Source: Scedosporium boydii (lineage: Eukaryota > Ascomycota > Sordariomycetes > Microascales > Microascaceae). Taken from it: DNA of 64,000 nucleotides. The notes under the pieces are model-generated. The model worked only from the letters and a program-made list of their open reading frames with translations. It ran no database searches and had not been told where the DNA came from. Position numbers and translations under genes: made by a program. The DNA lies in NCBI GenBank assembly GCA_002221725.1, contig NJFT01000095.1, positions 62,001 through 126,000 on the forward strand, in the 5' to 3' direction. Position 1 is the stretch's first letter; every line of letters starts with the position of its first letter. Shown piece after piece: positions 24,684-37,414 of the stretch.

Positions 24684-25790
24684 GGAGGATGTCTGAGATG
24701 AATTCCGGGCTACGCCGCTACAATCGCCCTCGACCTCCTAGAAACTTTGCAAAAAAGATGTTGAGCCTTTCGTGAACCTGGATGGATACTTAAGAGGACG
24801 GGAAATGTCGCGCGTTTTTCGCTCGGCGGCAGGAAGAGTCTTGCTAGGCAGCGGAAATGGATGTGTAATGAGGATGGCAACAAATCCGAAAATGCTCTAG
24901 ATCACTTAGGTATGACAGGATGCGACCAAACTACCATATTTTAGGAGAGAACGACGCCGGGTATCCGACGACCTGGGATGAAGAGGGGTTGATGGGTTCT
25001 CACTTGCATTGTCAAGGGAGAATCAGCGGTCTCAAACCGGGGCGCACGACGAAATTCTCAAAATTCTTCGTCAATCATTGGCAGTTTTGCTGCCATCTGT
25101 TGTGGCGAGATTTGCGTGTGGGTGTGAGATCGGCAACCCTGCGACGGTTCATTCGGGTTCCGGCTGGGGAGATCGAAGAAAGCGGATGTACCGTCTCAAA
25201 GTGCCCAATCGAGAATGGCGTTTGTTGGATCGACAATTTATGGGGTAATGCAACCGAAAGAACTTGCATGCATGGAATAATATATGACATGTCTGAGTGT
25301 TTCGACGAGCAGATGCACCACTAAAAGCCCAACGGCTTTTGGAGCATTGGCAATAAGTTCCATTTTCGAGCACAGTTTCAATAGAGGAACTTCCGAGTAT
25401 TACGCCCATACTAGAGATTGGAAGACATTGCGGCGGCAGTAAGGCAAGTAAGCGAAGGATGACCTTTGTGTTAAACTGTTAAACTCAGTTGATAAAGATC
25501 AAAATGCACCAACATGGACGATGCCGCTGTCATAAATTGGTAAATTTATATTAATACGTTCTTGAATCTTGGGAGCAAGTGTGATGTGGTAGGCTCAAAC
25601 CTCTCTCCAGAGTTTTCCTGATTATAGAACTATGTGTTCTCAAGCCTCGGGAGGACTGCCAATTGAGATAACATCGCATGGCTTGTTGAAAAGCAAAGGC
25701 AAAATATAATAATGAAAAAAGGATGCAACGTCACCAGGGCAGCTCACTGGAACGGTCTGCAGGTGCCTCTTACATAGGTCGTACGGAGAG
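24684..25790. other. Intergenic, no gene seen
   Basis: It contains the promoter side of the rhodopsin-like gene and then sequence with only short, domain-free frames. Confidence 0.4.
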
Positions 25791-26796
25791 GAACCTTGGT
25801 TATTTCTTGGTGTGCCGCGCCAGAGTCTCGTCGAACTGCGTTAGAAACTTGCGAGTGGCAACGTCTTCCTCCAATAGCCTTTTCTTGCCGTCCTTGGATA
25901 TGGGTCTCGAACTCTTTCATACGTTCAGTAACCTGGGGGGATTGTTCCGGGGATATTGCCTCTCCCTGAAAGACCACTCTGTCCATCAGCCCCGAGACAA
26001 CCTTGCGAAGAGGCCAATCTGCGCCATAAGCCTACGTTTCGATTTCTTCCGACAACGGAGTAGAGACAGTGATTGTGGTTTCGGGAGTCGTCGCAATTTT
26101 CTCCTCCTGCTGACGGTCCTCTGCAGCAGACCATGGCTGGATTGGCTGGGCGAGCATCGTCCGAATCTCGTCCGGCGACCTCTCGAGGTCGACCGGGAGG
26201 CGCCACTTCATTTCCTCTTCTGTAACCTCCGTGACTAACTCGGAGGTGTTCCGCCGCGTCGTTGACAAGATGCGGGACCGATCGATTATCATCAGAAAAT
26301 GACCGGAAGTGGTTATCGTGCTCCATCCATGAGATAAAGTCTTCAACCGGCCCGTAGAGGGTATCAGGGTCGACGTCGTCTCGGTCAGGGTTCAGCCCAA
26401 CCATATCGGACCACTCATTGGCATGGATGCTGGGGAGAAAGAGCCAGGGGAACCAATTAATCCGCGTATCCTAGCAGCAGGGTTTAGGAAATAAGGCCCG
26501 CCCACATATCAGAGACAGTGGGCTTTACGATAGGCGTCGCCTGCAGCATCCTTTTTATATCTTGGTTGAGTGACTGGTTCCCGGGATCATCAATATTGCG
26601 ATTGCATCACTGGAATGCTTTCAAAAGTCCGATGATGTCCTGGGCCCGGAGTTCGTTGAACCAATAGGGTGGAATCATCTCTATAAAGTTGAGAAGTTTT
26701 CTCTGAGCCTCGTGTCGAGTCAACAGTTTAAGCTCGGCCGGTGGGAGCTGTGACAAGCTTATAGACGTCTGGGTATGAGATGCCATTACGCCAGAA
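25791..26796 (-). pseudogene. Decayed gene of unrecognised family
   Basis: A coherent protein can be followed on the minus strand, but only across stops and frame changes. It starts MASHTQTSISLSQLPPAELK and reaches a TGA right after GLLKAFQ. The same frame then continues with NQDIKRMLQATPIVKPTVSD. A second block (DTRINWFPWLFLPS to EHDNHFRSF) is in another frame. A third (STTRRNTSELVTEVTEEEM to PLSEEIE) is in yet another. A last block ends DETLARHTKK and stop. No GT-AG introns explain all the shifts. I infer a pseudogene. No family is recognised. Confidence 0.5.
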
Positions 26797-28042
26797 TGAA
26801 AACGAAGGGGATTTGAGGGTTGATGTATGTTTGGTACGAGAAAGGTCTCAACGCACCCTCGCGAGGAATACTTTGAACCAGGCGAGGTATCCGATGAGGA
26901 GAATTAGAGTTGCTGGGTTGAAGGACAGCTGAAACGGGTGCCTTGCAAACAAGAGAAATATGGCAAGATGAGAGGTGTAAGGCAGGCGTACGATTGATGT
27001 ATTATGTGAGAAGATCTTTGATGTGCCTTGGCTGTGAAGATGGGGAGGATGGGCTAGAGGAGGGAGGCGGCGTTTATATACTAGACTCCGGGAGATCCAA
27101 CATCTACCAACTCGATCAGTGAGGCAAAGTACTTGGCTGTTGGCCTCCCTTTTCTTCTCAGCGGAAGTATTCGGGAATCGTATTAAATGATTCGGAAGCG
27201 ACTTGGAGAAAGAGCTACGAGAGGAGACGTCTATCATACCATGACATTGGCATGTGGGGCTCAACGCGATACGCTACAACTAGTAACTGTCATACACTCC
27301 TTCCTCTGATAGCTCCCTCTACATATTGTGCTCTAACTTATTTATGTGGTGAATTAGGACCCTCTACCCTATTCGCAATTACTCTATCTACCAGTCGTCA
27401 CATTCTTTGACAGGTGTGCACATGTTCAACTCTCCCTTGAGATTCTTGGAATAGAACGGTATGCATAAACACGACCTACGGTAAGAAGTCTAGTAGACAC
27501 CTATAATGGAAGTAGGGTTTTAGGCTATCTGTACGTGTCTCCAAGTTGCTCTTTCCTATGGACATAGTTCTTGGCCGTTTACGCGAGGCGCATGAATACT
27601 TCCTCCCCATACTTATCCCACCAAATGTTTCACACGGTTTCCTCAGCTATCCAGTTGTATATCCGCCGATCGCAGCACTTATAAATAATCTTTCACCTCT
27701 CCTCGGTCTTAAAAAGCCATTCTTTACACCGTTGTATCTCTCAAACCCCTTAGATGGCCGCTTGCATTCATTTAGCCTAAATGTCCCTTTCCTCACGAAG
27801 TCACTGATTAACGCATAGTAGAAGTCCTTGTTCCCTTTCATTTCCAGATCTTGCCATGAGCCCACTTGATTCTGGCGATGCGCTTCAAATCTCATAACGA
27901 TTTCATCGTCGAACTTGCAATGCCCTTCGGAATCAGAAAGTTCTCTCTGTTAAACTCAGTCTCTTCCAGTAGTAGGTACCATATCCATAGTTCGAACACA
28001 CCTGCTGTGTTCTATACACTACCGCAATCGTCAAATACAAAC
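26797..28042. other. Gene-poor stretch with unassigned minus-strand frames
   Basis: A minus-strand frame at 26848-27264 ends in a hydrophobic helix (NPATLILLIGYLAWF), and another at 27647-27940 reads KDFYYALISDFVRKGTFRLN. Neither has a start context, domain or splice-linked extension I can support. They may be relics. Confidence 0.35.
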
Positions 28043-28665
28043 TTAAATGCGTTTCCAGATCATGCCGAGTCGCTGGAAAAATGAAAACAAGGATCCCTTC
28101 GGGATATAACCTGCATAGGTGGATTCCCACCATGCCGCGAACGTATCTAATGTAGTCAACACGTTAGTAAGGGCACCATATAACAGCAAATGGGTCATGT
28201 CTTCTTACCCGCCACAGGTCCAAGTTCACCAAAGCCGAGGGCCTCAACGGCCCAGGGAGCCATGAGCACCAGTACACCCACTGCAACTATGATCAAAAGA
28301 CCCGCAACAGTCTCCGGGTGGTCCTGAGCAAAAGAGAAGCACGCTTTCGATGCGGCTTCGGCCGTGTCGATGGCCTCGGCCAAGGCCTGGCCTAGCTTTT
28401 CACGGCTGTCCCTGATCAGATCGACCAAGCGTTCAAGAACTCGTTTTGCAATATTCTCAGACCATTCTTGGGGACCAATGGACTTATCCACCTGTTTTCT
28501 CAACTCGTGTCCATTCTTTTCAGTGGTCTTCAAGAGCTCCATGATCTCGTCCGCAATTTCTCCGTCCGATCTGCTGGTAAAGTCTGGACGGAGACCGGCC
28601 GGTTGTCGAACCGGTGTGTCATCGCTTCCACAAAAGTAACTGACGAGTTGGGTGAGCGTATTCAT
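28043..28665 (-). CDS. IFI6/IFI27 (ISG12)-like small membrane protein
   Basis: Two exons, 28665..28209 and 28146..28043, with a 62-nt intron give 186 residues. The N-terminal 100 residues are hydrophilic and helical. A membrane segment (VAGLLIIVAVGVLVLMAPW) follows, then the family signature VEALGFGELGPVA, and after the splice the glycine-rich stretch FAAWWESTYAGYIPKGSLFS ending FFQRLGM. This arrangement matches the fungal members of the interferon-induced 6-16 family, named for vertebrate proteins that sit in mitochondrial or ER membranes. The fungal function is not established. The splice is required: without it the protein stops at GPVAGKKT before the conserved C-terminus. Confidence 0.85.
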
Positions 28666-29399
28666 CGTAGCGTTTAGTCGGTTGACAAGGCTAATAAATG
28701 AGGAAAGGCAATTAGAAACAGGAACGAAACCGACCGAACTTAAGACCGAAATATTTAAGAAGGAACTTGAGGGGGAAAAAACTAAATTGAGTAGAGATGA
28801 GATGAGGCGATCACAGCAAAATATGATGTCCGTTTGCTGCCTGATTCAATCATATGAACGTCGTTACACAAACCCCACTCCGTCATGTTTCCCTTGAATC
28901 TACCTCCCATTACAAGTACATCTCTAACTCTTTTCCGAGCAAAAAGAGACACGGATTACAGAAGTAGATTTTGTTAGTCCGAGTGTATGGGGACTTCTTG
29001 TCTTATGTACCTCTGAAGGTTTGGATTATCTTAGCCAGGGACTCAAAGCTGGCAAGTTCTTTTCGCCGTCAAACATTGTGGCGTTGGCTGGCAACGACTG
29101 CCAGATACGGATATGTGCGGCGGTGTTTTATTATCTTCCTTAAATCGACTTATTACTAACTTCTGTAGTCTGTCGCAGCATGCTATTGAACTATGGAAAG
29201 CGTATTCTCGTCTCAATCATCTGTGAGCATCGATGTTACTTCTGAGCAACCGTGCTGGATAAGGTTGTAGAGAAGTGTTCTATTGATCTATCTATTCCAT
29301 ACTGAATGGTGATTTTCTATGCGCTTATGCCCTATTAATACATATCCCGCCTCATCCGCGGCCTTGTTATTGCTTTTGTACCACATCCATCTAAAACAC
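28666..29399. other. Intergenic, no gene seen
   Basis: This is the upstream region of the IFI6-like gene and the 3' flank of the next minus-strand regulator. No domain-bearing frame is present. Confidence 0.4.
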
Positions 29400-31579
29400 T
29401 CATTTTCCGAGTTTCATCCCTGCCACTCCCGTCTCTATCATCATGACCTTCACCAGGTCATGAAGCGGCTGCGTAGATTCATGTTCAACGCCGTCAAAAT
29501 AGGACAACCCCGCTCCGCCATCCTTCACAAACCTCTCTACGAGGCAGTGAACTATCCAGCCAATACCTGGAGCATGTAGCGCCATTCCACTTCTACTTAG
29601 CTCTTCTTTGTCAACCCTGCTCATAAGGTCATCCCAAAGGTCTCTCCAGCGGGTCGTAGCGCGGAGAATTCGCGGAGAGAGGAGGGAAAGGGTACAATTC
29701 AGGACGGCGGAGACAGCGACAGCATGGACAGCTAGTAAAAGGCGTTAGGTTTACAGGTTTTCTTTTTTTTTTTTTTTTTTCTTCTTCTTCTCTTGTAGGC
29801 TAGGGCTGGTCCCAAGAGGGCTACTCACCGAAGATCAAAATTTCAAGATCTTTGACAGTTAGGGAGCGCAAGCTGCGCAAATGCGATGTACGAAGCCAGC
29901 TGTCCCCTAGGAGGGCCTCGACGCAGAAGCGTGCCGAAATCTTTCGCTGGAGTGACGCAGTGCCATTCGAAGCCACGAGTTCTTGGAACTCTATCATATC
30001 TTTGGCCTTCCAGTACAACCTTAGGCAAGGAAGGTCGCATTGCAGCTCGTATATCGATGCTTGAGGCGGACAATGAAACGACCCGCTCTGCTGCCAGTCC
30101 AGAATAAACAAGAAATTCGTTACTCTAAAACCTGTTTTAGCATCGCTACATTGTTTGACTATAAAAAGCACAACACTGCAACACTTACCTTATACATGTC
30201 TCCAGAAGAATAAAGTCCTCCCATGATGGCACATCTCCCTCAGATGTTATAACATGCTTTATCCTGGTGAACCCAAGACCTCGAACGACCTCGAGTAAAG
30301 CTGGGAGCCGAACCTTGCGACTTCTTCTCCGGGCGTCGGGCCTACTTGTGATCCACTGGCGACCGTAAGTAAGCATAGCTGCTTGCATCAACGCGACAAG
30401 TTCTCGATTTTTCCAGGCCGGCGTTTGCAGAGTACGCTGGATGTCGACTTGGCCCCTGAGTCGACTAAATACATACTCCTCGGCTATGTCGAAGCAGGCA
30501 TCGCGCTGAGCTACGTCCTCGGTAGGGTGGTAGAGCGATCCGCAAAGGAAGGCGGATATTAACAGCGCCGGATCGGCAATGTCGATGTCAAAGGTGGGTC
30601 GGTGAACGAGGGGGATGACAACGTTGGTCCATCTGAAAAATGCAGAAAGGTGGGACTTTAAATTGTCTGCTGAAAATATCCGTTTCATTGCCGGCATGTC
30701 TATTTCAGGAATGGATGAAGCATCTTGAGGGTTGTGATCATCAGCATGCATCGATTTCCGAAAGCGGTCTAGGTCGTCGACGAGCCGGACGGAGCAAAGC
30801 GATAAGCTGTCGAAGACTAGATCGGAGCCATTGCCAGAGCTCGGGGTTCCCATATCGAGGTCTTGAAGGAAGAGATCACCGTAAATACCCTGTGTGAACT
30901 CTTCGAGATAATATTGATTCATACTCCACGAGAAAGGGCCATAGTCCATTGGAAAGTCTTCTGCCACTGGCATCGCCGGGGATGCATTAGATGGCGCCTC
31001 CAATATGTCCTCACGTGGGTACTCGTCCTCGTTGTCTTCGTCGATCACGGACTCGACCATAGAGGATGCGTGGGGATCGGAAACACCAAGGAGAAAAGGA
31101 ACCGCCAATCTGGTAGTACCCTCCGAAGCGTTGGTTGCCGTCGAAGAAATAAGCTCATCGGTGATGTGTAGAGAGGGATCCTCAAGACGTTTGTAGGTGC
31201 ATTCCGAGTCGCGGGATAGGCAGCGAGAACACGGGTTACCGCTATCACAGGAGGATTTACTGTGGAAACAGGCGTCGCAGGCCCTGGGGCGCTGGCCGCG
31301 GCGGGCTGCTGGCGGGGTTTCATGGGTGGTTTTATGGGGGCAACTCAGGGTGTGTTTCCGGCAGACATCCCTGTGTGTACCCTCGGGGAGACGCCGTTAG
31401 TGTATTGTAATGCGGCCTGGATTCCATGGATTTACCAAGTGGTATGCTTGTTTCTTTCCACCCTACCGTGTGGGGAAAACGGGATACGGGGGGGCGTTGA
31501 TCAGTGGGTGTACATACCTCCGACTGAAGTTCTTGGAGCAGTAAGGGCATCTGAATCCCTCCGCCGCAGCGTCTAATGG
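29400..31579 (-). CDS. Transcription factor with Zn2Cys6 cluster and a C2H2-like remnant; 5' exons unresolved
   Basis: Firm 3' exons are 29731..29400, 30124..29829 and one running upward from 30189 to about 31318. The last carries a zinc cluster at 31199-31279 (CDAC ... C ... CSRC ... C) followed by TYKRLEDPS and then the fungal-specific TF domain (FFRWTNVVIPLVHRPTFD, SAFLCGSLYHP). About 240 bp upstream, 31579..31518, is half of a C2H2 finger (FRCPYCSKNFSRR) in the order seen in fungal C2H2-plus-Zn2Cys6 regulators. I could not find the two histidines or a splice path joining the two zinc parts in frame. Either small exons were missed or the finger is broken. An intron at 29732-29828 includes a run of about 19 A residues on the coding strand. 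Confidence 0.7.
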
Positions 31580-32553
31580 CTATTAGTTAGTACCGGCCCC
31601 CGTGTCTACCCTATCGGTGCAATGTTCCCCGGAAGGTGGGACCGTGGGACCATGGGACCACGGTGGACTAACGAATGGCTTCATGTCGTCTTAGATGGCT
31701 CGTTCTCTTGTATTGTTTACCGCAGGTCATGCACGTTTTCGGCGCAATAGCGCCTTCGGCTGCGGCTGATGTCGATGAAAACATCCAGGTAGGGAGGACG
31801 CGGGTCTACTGCAGGATCTGTAACACCTCGATACAGGGGCCAATATTGTAAAATCAGTGTCAGTGGCCGTTCATCGGTTCCAAGAATAACTTTGGGGGGT
31901 TGCTGGTGCTGGGGGCATGGATTCAGGTCTTGATGCAAGAGCGAAGTGAGAGAATATGAAAGGTGGGTTTTGTCCGGGTCGACGACGTCACCGAATCTAG
32001 GCTGGGATATGATTGGCTAGATGTAACTGAAAGGGCTGAACACTCAATTTTGACCAATCGAAATGAGCTTTGGACCTGCGCAACCTCCACTCGGCACGGA
32101 ATATTCCGGTGGGGCCCGGTGGGTTATTTCCGCCCCACGCAATCCGGGTCGGCCAGAGTCGGCAGCAATTGACTTTTATTTTTATTTTGGGCTCTTAAAA
32201 TGATCGGTCACGAAGGAAGCACGAATCTTGGATCCGCCATCTCTGTCGGTAATATCTTTTCTTTGAGCAATCAATCTTGACAACAAGTCCGTATTGTAGT
32301 CGGGTCTGTTAAAACGGGTTTTAAGACTGTTTAATCGGCTCAGCTTTTTCAACTCACAATGTCCAAAATAAATGATGGAAACATGATGAAGAAATTGCAT
32401 TTTTTTAATGGAGAATTTAACGCTGTTATCACCCCCATTCTAACAGCCGATGAAGAGAAGATTTCAACCGACCTAAACCACTCCAAAGTCCGGCGCCAAG
32501 CAGTAGTTGGCCCCCAAGCAGCACTCGACAAATTCCATCTAAACCGACAATTG
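31580..32553. other. Region upstream of the regulator, no further gene supported
   Basis: It must hold the true first exon of the regulator at 29.4-31.6 kb, because an in-frame stop lies just upstream of 31579, but I could not choose it. The rest shows nothing recognisable. Confidence 0.35.
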
Positions 32554-34641
32554 TTAATTCGCAACAATCGGCTTCTTCTCGTCTCCAAGAAGAATCGGGG
32601 CCGGCTGCACATCGCTGACGCGAGCGGCCTTCTCCTGCAACCCGTTATCGTCGTCTTGAAGCCGGAGCTGCTTGGCAAGTTTTCGGCGGCGGAAAACGAC
32701 GTCGACCAATCGGACGGTGGCGAGAGTGACGCCGAGGGTAAGGGCGGCGATGTTGACGCCGAAACCGCGTCGGTACTTGGGCTTGTCATCGGATCGGAAG
32801 ATTTGCGCGCCATAGCTGAAATACAGTCAGAAATAATTCTTCTTAAAAGGAAAAATAGGAAGGTAGGGAGCTACGTACATGCCCGCTGTGTTCGCACCCA
32901 TAATTACCCTTTTTATCGATTTACATGTCAGTATCTTCCTTTCTTCGATGAAGTGCAGGTCCATCCGGCGACTTACATGGCCATGGCGAGTGCTCGTTCC
33001 TCGGAATCTTCGCACGTAAGAGACATCCAGGCAATGTTGAGAGGGTGAGAAAATGTTCCAAAGGTCTGGGTCCACACAACGCCAAAGTATCGGACGCCCT
33101 TGCTGGTCATTTCAGTGAAAATGCGGTTCATAACGTAGGCCAGCAAGTGCATGCTGAGACCGGCGATGGCGGTTTCTCCTTGGCGGTTGCTAGATTGCGT
33201 GAGATTAGTCGAAATATTCGGCAGCAAAGAGCCGGATTGGGGCCTGAAAAGAAGAACTTACAAGAGGTCGGAAACATAGCTGAAGGCGTAGGACGTAGGA
33301 ATTTGGGAAGAGACCCACGGAGGCCATGGCGTTACTCTTGAGCGCTTCATATCCGAAACTCCTGACGATGGTCGGCGCGTAGGTATCGAAAGCACGTTGG
33401 GGACCGTTGTTGCAGAGCGTGATGATTACGTGAGCATAGAGACGCCAGTTCGAGAACTAAAAAAAGAATCGAGATGAAAGGTGGTGCGGTTAGAATTTTA
33501 ATTCACAAATCGGAGATGACGAACCACAGGAGCGGGTAATAATGAATAGTAAACAACGTGGCGTCGGCGTGTCGACGTGGGGGTGGGAAAAGCTAGTGCG
33601 AACTTACGGCCTTCCTGAATGCCGGGCGGCCAATCGACTTCTTCTTCTTTCCCTTCATGGGGTCGTCGCGGATGACGCGCGTGCGGAGAATGTGGATCTC
33701 CCGCTCGGTAAACCAGGACTTGCCGGGGAGGAACGTGCTGCATGGGTTCTTGAACGAATCGGGGAGGAAGAAGCCGAGAATGAATCCGCTCAAAATCGTA
33801 AAGCAGCCCATAAGCACGAACAACCAGAGCCATCCAGCCTTGCCGCCCACGCCGCGCATATGCAAGATGCCGTACGCAAGGAGCTTCGAAGACGCCTGGC
33901 CGAACTGATTGCCGAAATAGAAGAACATGACTCGCTTCGCCGTCTCGCTTCGCGTGTACCACGTGGAGAGAGTCCAGAGGCCGCCGGGGATGAACCCGGA
34001 TTCGGCCATGCCCAACAGGAATCTACAAGTGACAAAAGAACCGTAGCTATTCTGCCAGGCCTGGAAGGTGCTGACAATACCGAAGAGGAAAAGCTGCAGT
34101 GTGATCCACTTTCCGGGACCCACTCGGTACAAAATCATGTTCGACGGGATCTCGAACAACACGATGCCCTACACGATATCAGGAATGTGATTCATAGCGG
34201 CGGCAGTATCACCGGGATTTTGGAAATGACGCACAAGCGAGAGCATCTGCTGGCCAACGTTAAACTGCTTCTGTGTAATGCCCACATCCTCCATCATGTT
34301 ATCCGTGATGGCGTTCGACACGTTGCCACGATCCAATTGGAGACCTGACGGAAGTTAGATGTGAGAACCCTGTGTTTTTAAACTCGCAAGTTATTCCAAA
34401 TAAAGCAAAGGAATCGAATTACAAAAGAAGCCTAGGGTCAGCAAAGGCATAATGATAAAGTCCAGCCTGCATCAGGGGGAGTTCAGTTAGTCTCAAAGCT
34501 TATTTCCACGTCGCGGTTACTCAAAACCACTCACTTCCGCTTCGCCTTCCGCTCCTCCTCCGGCGTCCAGTCCACCGTCAGAGTCAGGGACTCCTCATCC
34601 TCTGGAGGGGGAGGGAATATGTCGGGGTTTGCGAGGCCCAT
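32554..34641 (-). pseudogene. Dal5/Tna1-type MFS permease with a one-base frameshift
   Basis: Eight exons follow one another with good splice sites: 34641..34535, 34466..34423, 34344..34235, 34168..33608, 33456..33262, 33189..32977, 32908..32879 and 32815..32554. The protein resembles anion/organic-acid permeases of the allantoate-nicotinate group: LDRGNVSNA, GIVLFEIPSNMILYRVGPGK, RFLLGMAESGFIPG and MVIMGANTAGIYGAQIF. Exon lengths total one base more than a multiple of three. In exon 5, ASVG is followed after GGTCTCTTCC by QIPTSYAFSYVSDL in the next frame, near 33314-33326. This is either a pseudogene or a sequencing error in a C-run. The TM count and motifs are otherwise intact. Confidence 0.75.
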
Positions 34642-37414
34642 TGGTAATCGCGGTCAATGGTCAATGAAAATAAGCCTGTTTTCCGCGGAGGTGTTATTCC
34701 TCGATATCGTATGAATGTCCGAAAATAAGCACCGGGCGCGTGATTTGCATGAGAGGGCGAGTGTCAGCGTGCCGGATATCCGGGCTCCTTTTAGAGTTTC
34801 CCCCATTTCGTCGATCCTCCTCATGGCGATAGCTTTGTGTCATTCGATGAGCTTCAAGAAACATGGCTGATCGGAGTTGGAGGGGTCGCGAAGTAATGGT
34901 GAAATGCGGGGTGATGAGCACGCAATTCGTGCTCGTTGGAGGGGTCGGATGCAATACTTATACATTTTGAGTCCCCGTGTGCCCGCCACAGTTGGCCAAG
35001 AGCCAGGGAGCCTCAGAGCTTGGACGACTGTTATTAAGGCCTCAACTCTTCCCAGAGTGGGATGGGGACTTGGCCAAGATGACGCCAGACGAATCACACA
35101 GGACGATAACGTCGAAGAAGGGAACGACACTTTCTTGGCCATGTCGGTGGCTCCTTGAGACCAGGGAGGACTGGTCCCCGAGATGGGGTAATGGCTGTGG
35201 TGAGGAGCTGCCCAGCTCCGCAGATTCTCTTGGCTGCAGGGAAGGCGTGCTGCAATTTTTGCGCTAGAGCCACTCCGCCAACCTGCCAAGCTGCCAAGAG
35301 GATGAGATCTGAGCAACTGACGAAGCTGGGACAGTGAAGGAGCTCTATCACCGTGGAATATCTCCCAAATCTCCAACCAACAATCGGCGAAGACATGAAT
35401 TCGGACTGAAAAAGATGTCAACGAATGGAAAATATTGAGAAAATGCCCGCGGGGGGCCGCCTTGGCACATTCAATTTATTGACGGCGACCTTCAGCTCAG
35501 TTCTCACCGGGACTGCAGAAAACAACGAACGGTCAACTGCGCATTGAGATGGATGCGCCCGGTTCCGCAGATGGAATGGCTACAGCACGAAGCTTGTGAC
35601 GCCGACTGACTTGGCGGAAAGTCTTAACAATTGACGTGACCCCGCCTAGATGGCGCCTCCACGGCTTCATTTGTCCCAGTTAGTCCTGGTACGGTCTTGG
35701 TCTTGACGAATGTCGGCATTGCCTAGCGTGCAAAAGCTTGTCCTTTCTGGCGCCATCAGTGGTCTTACCCATTTATTAACCGGCCCAGATTCGGCGCGAT
35801 TGAATGATCCACATCTAGAGGACTCGGGGGATGCGTCTCCATTTGAATCCATTCGGGTGACATACCGCGTCCTAGTATACATTTGGGCTATGCTTGTTTC
35901 TGCTTCATGGGAAACTGGGAGAGGGGGGAAGGAGGGGAAAGGCCAGGGTGTGCTGGATCAATGGCAAGGGAAAGAGCATTCTGGAGGGAATCTAAAGGCT
36001 TAAGTTACCATCACCCCCACGTCCTTGTGAGGTTATAATAGGTAAATGCAAGGTAATCATGGCAATCATGATTCCCCATCCCGCTTTCCACGGTCTTGGC
36101 TCCTGCAGCCCTTGTTTAGCATCTGATTAACCAATGTTAAAGAAATTCCTCAAGGGTGGGATGTTTTCAATATTTGTTTCCGCTCGGTGACGAATCGGGA
36201 GGAACTGGTTCGCTGATGGCGGCTGGCCAAGCTTGTGTTTCCCACCAAGCGTGACCACCTTCCAAATTCAGTCAAAAGACTCTGGAAACTTTAGGCTTCG
36301 ATAGAAGATTCCTCAACCACGAGACATAAGGCTGCGCCAATACTGCCTCTCATGTCCGAACTACGGACTACGCCGTACGGAGAAGGCAGGGGCCATGGCG
36401 AGCGTTTATTGTCGTCGATCTGCGACCCGCTGGAGCAATGTGAGCTTGTGTGCGGGATAATGGAGACGGTTTCCTTCGAGGCGAGGCTATTTGACGGTTC
36501 TGCGTGTCATGTCGCCAGATATGCATTCTCAGACTCAAATTATATGGATGCCTGAGACCATGGCGTCAGATGCCACCTGCATCGTTCCCTCTGACTATCT
36601 TGTATGGCAATCTGCCAACTCTCCTGTCACCATGACCAGCAGTTCATTGTCGTGATGTTCTCAACGCAACTGGTTACATCAGTGTCCATCCCGGTCGCGC
36701 CTTCCCAGTCACCATCACCCGTGACAGCTTTGAGCCCATCCCTTATATATCAAAATTCGTCAGCAAGCTTTCACCTGCGGTCAGTTGACGCTTGACGCGT
36801 TCGGTAATCACGATGGTTACGATCGTTCCAGCCCTCGCCGGTTCGATTCGCCCCATGTGCTACCGGATTTTTCAAGCGGAAATTGGCTCTCCAGCTCTCG
36901 CGTCGCTCTACCTCTTAAGAGGGTCTATTACGACAACCACAATTCGACAAATCATTCCTGGCTGGGTGATGCCTCAGGAGGTTCTCCTCCTTTACAGTTG
37001 GTAGACAGGATTCAAAGCCTTAAGGCAGACCCGGAGCCCAAGTGGTAGGGAACTTGAGGGAGGTCGAGGGAGTTGGAGGATTTTTTTGTCTTCTTCTATA
37101 TGAAGCCTTGAGATGAATTTATCACTGCTCGCGGATAGCTTGTTCGGAGGATGTCTCTTGGGCTGTTTGATACTGAGCTTAACCCTCCTGCCCCCCGATG
37201 ATAATATTCCTGCTGGCGATTGTCGATGGGCCCGGGAGCGGTTGTATGAGGACGACGGTAATTACACTTCTACACTAGAAATGATTTGATATAAGGTGAG
37301 TGGGAGAGACGTGCTGAATGTCGTGGAACGTGTCTTCTTAAGACGGCTGTTTATTGGACATTATTTATTACCCCGTCTATCTTTATTCCTCTTCTTCCTC
37401 TTCTTCATCTCGCG
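34642..37414. other. 2.8 kb without a supported gene
   Basis: Several open frames occur, but none shows a domain, a splice-linked extension or codon use like the neighbours. A perfect 12-bp palindrome, CCGGATATCCGG, lies near 34773-34784 upstream of the permease. This gap separates the accessory region from the catabolic cluster. Confidence 0.45.

Noticed and set aside
35094..36003. Frames of 60-190 codons in the 34.6-37.4 kb gap
   Set aside because: Composition and lack of domains or introns make them look like chance open frames.
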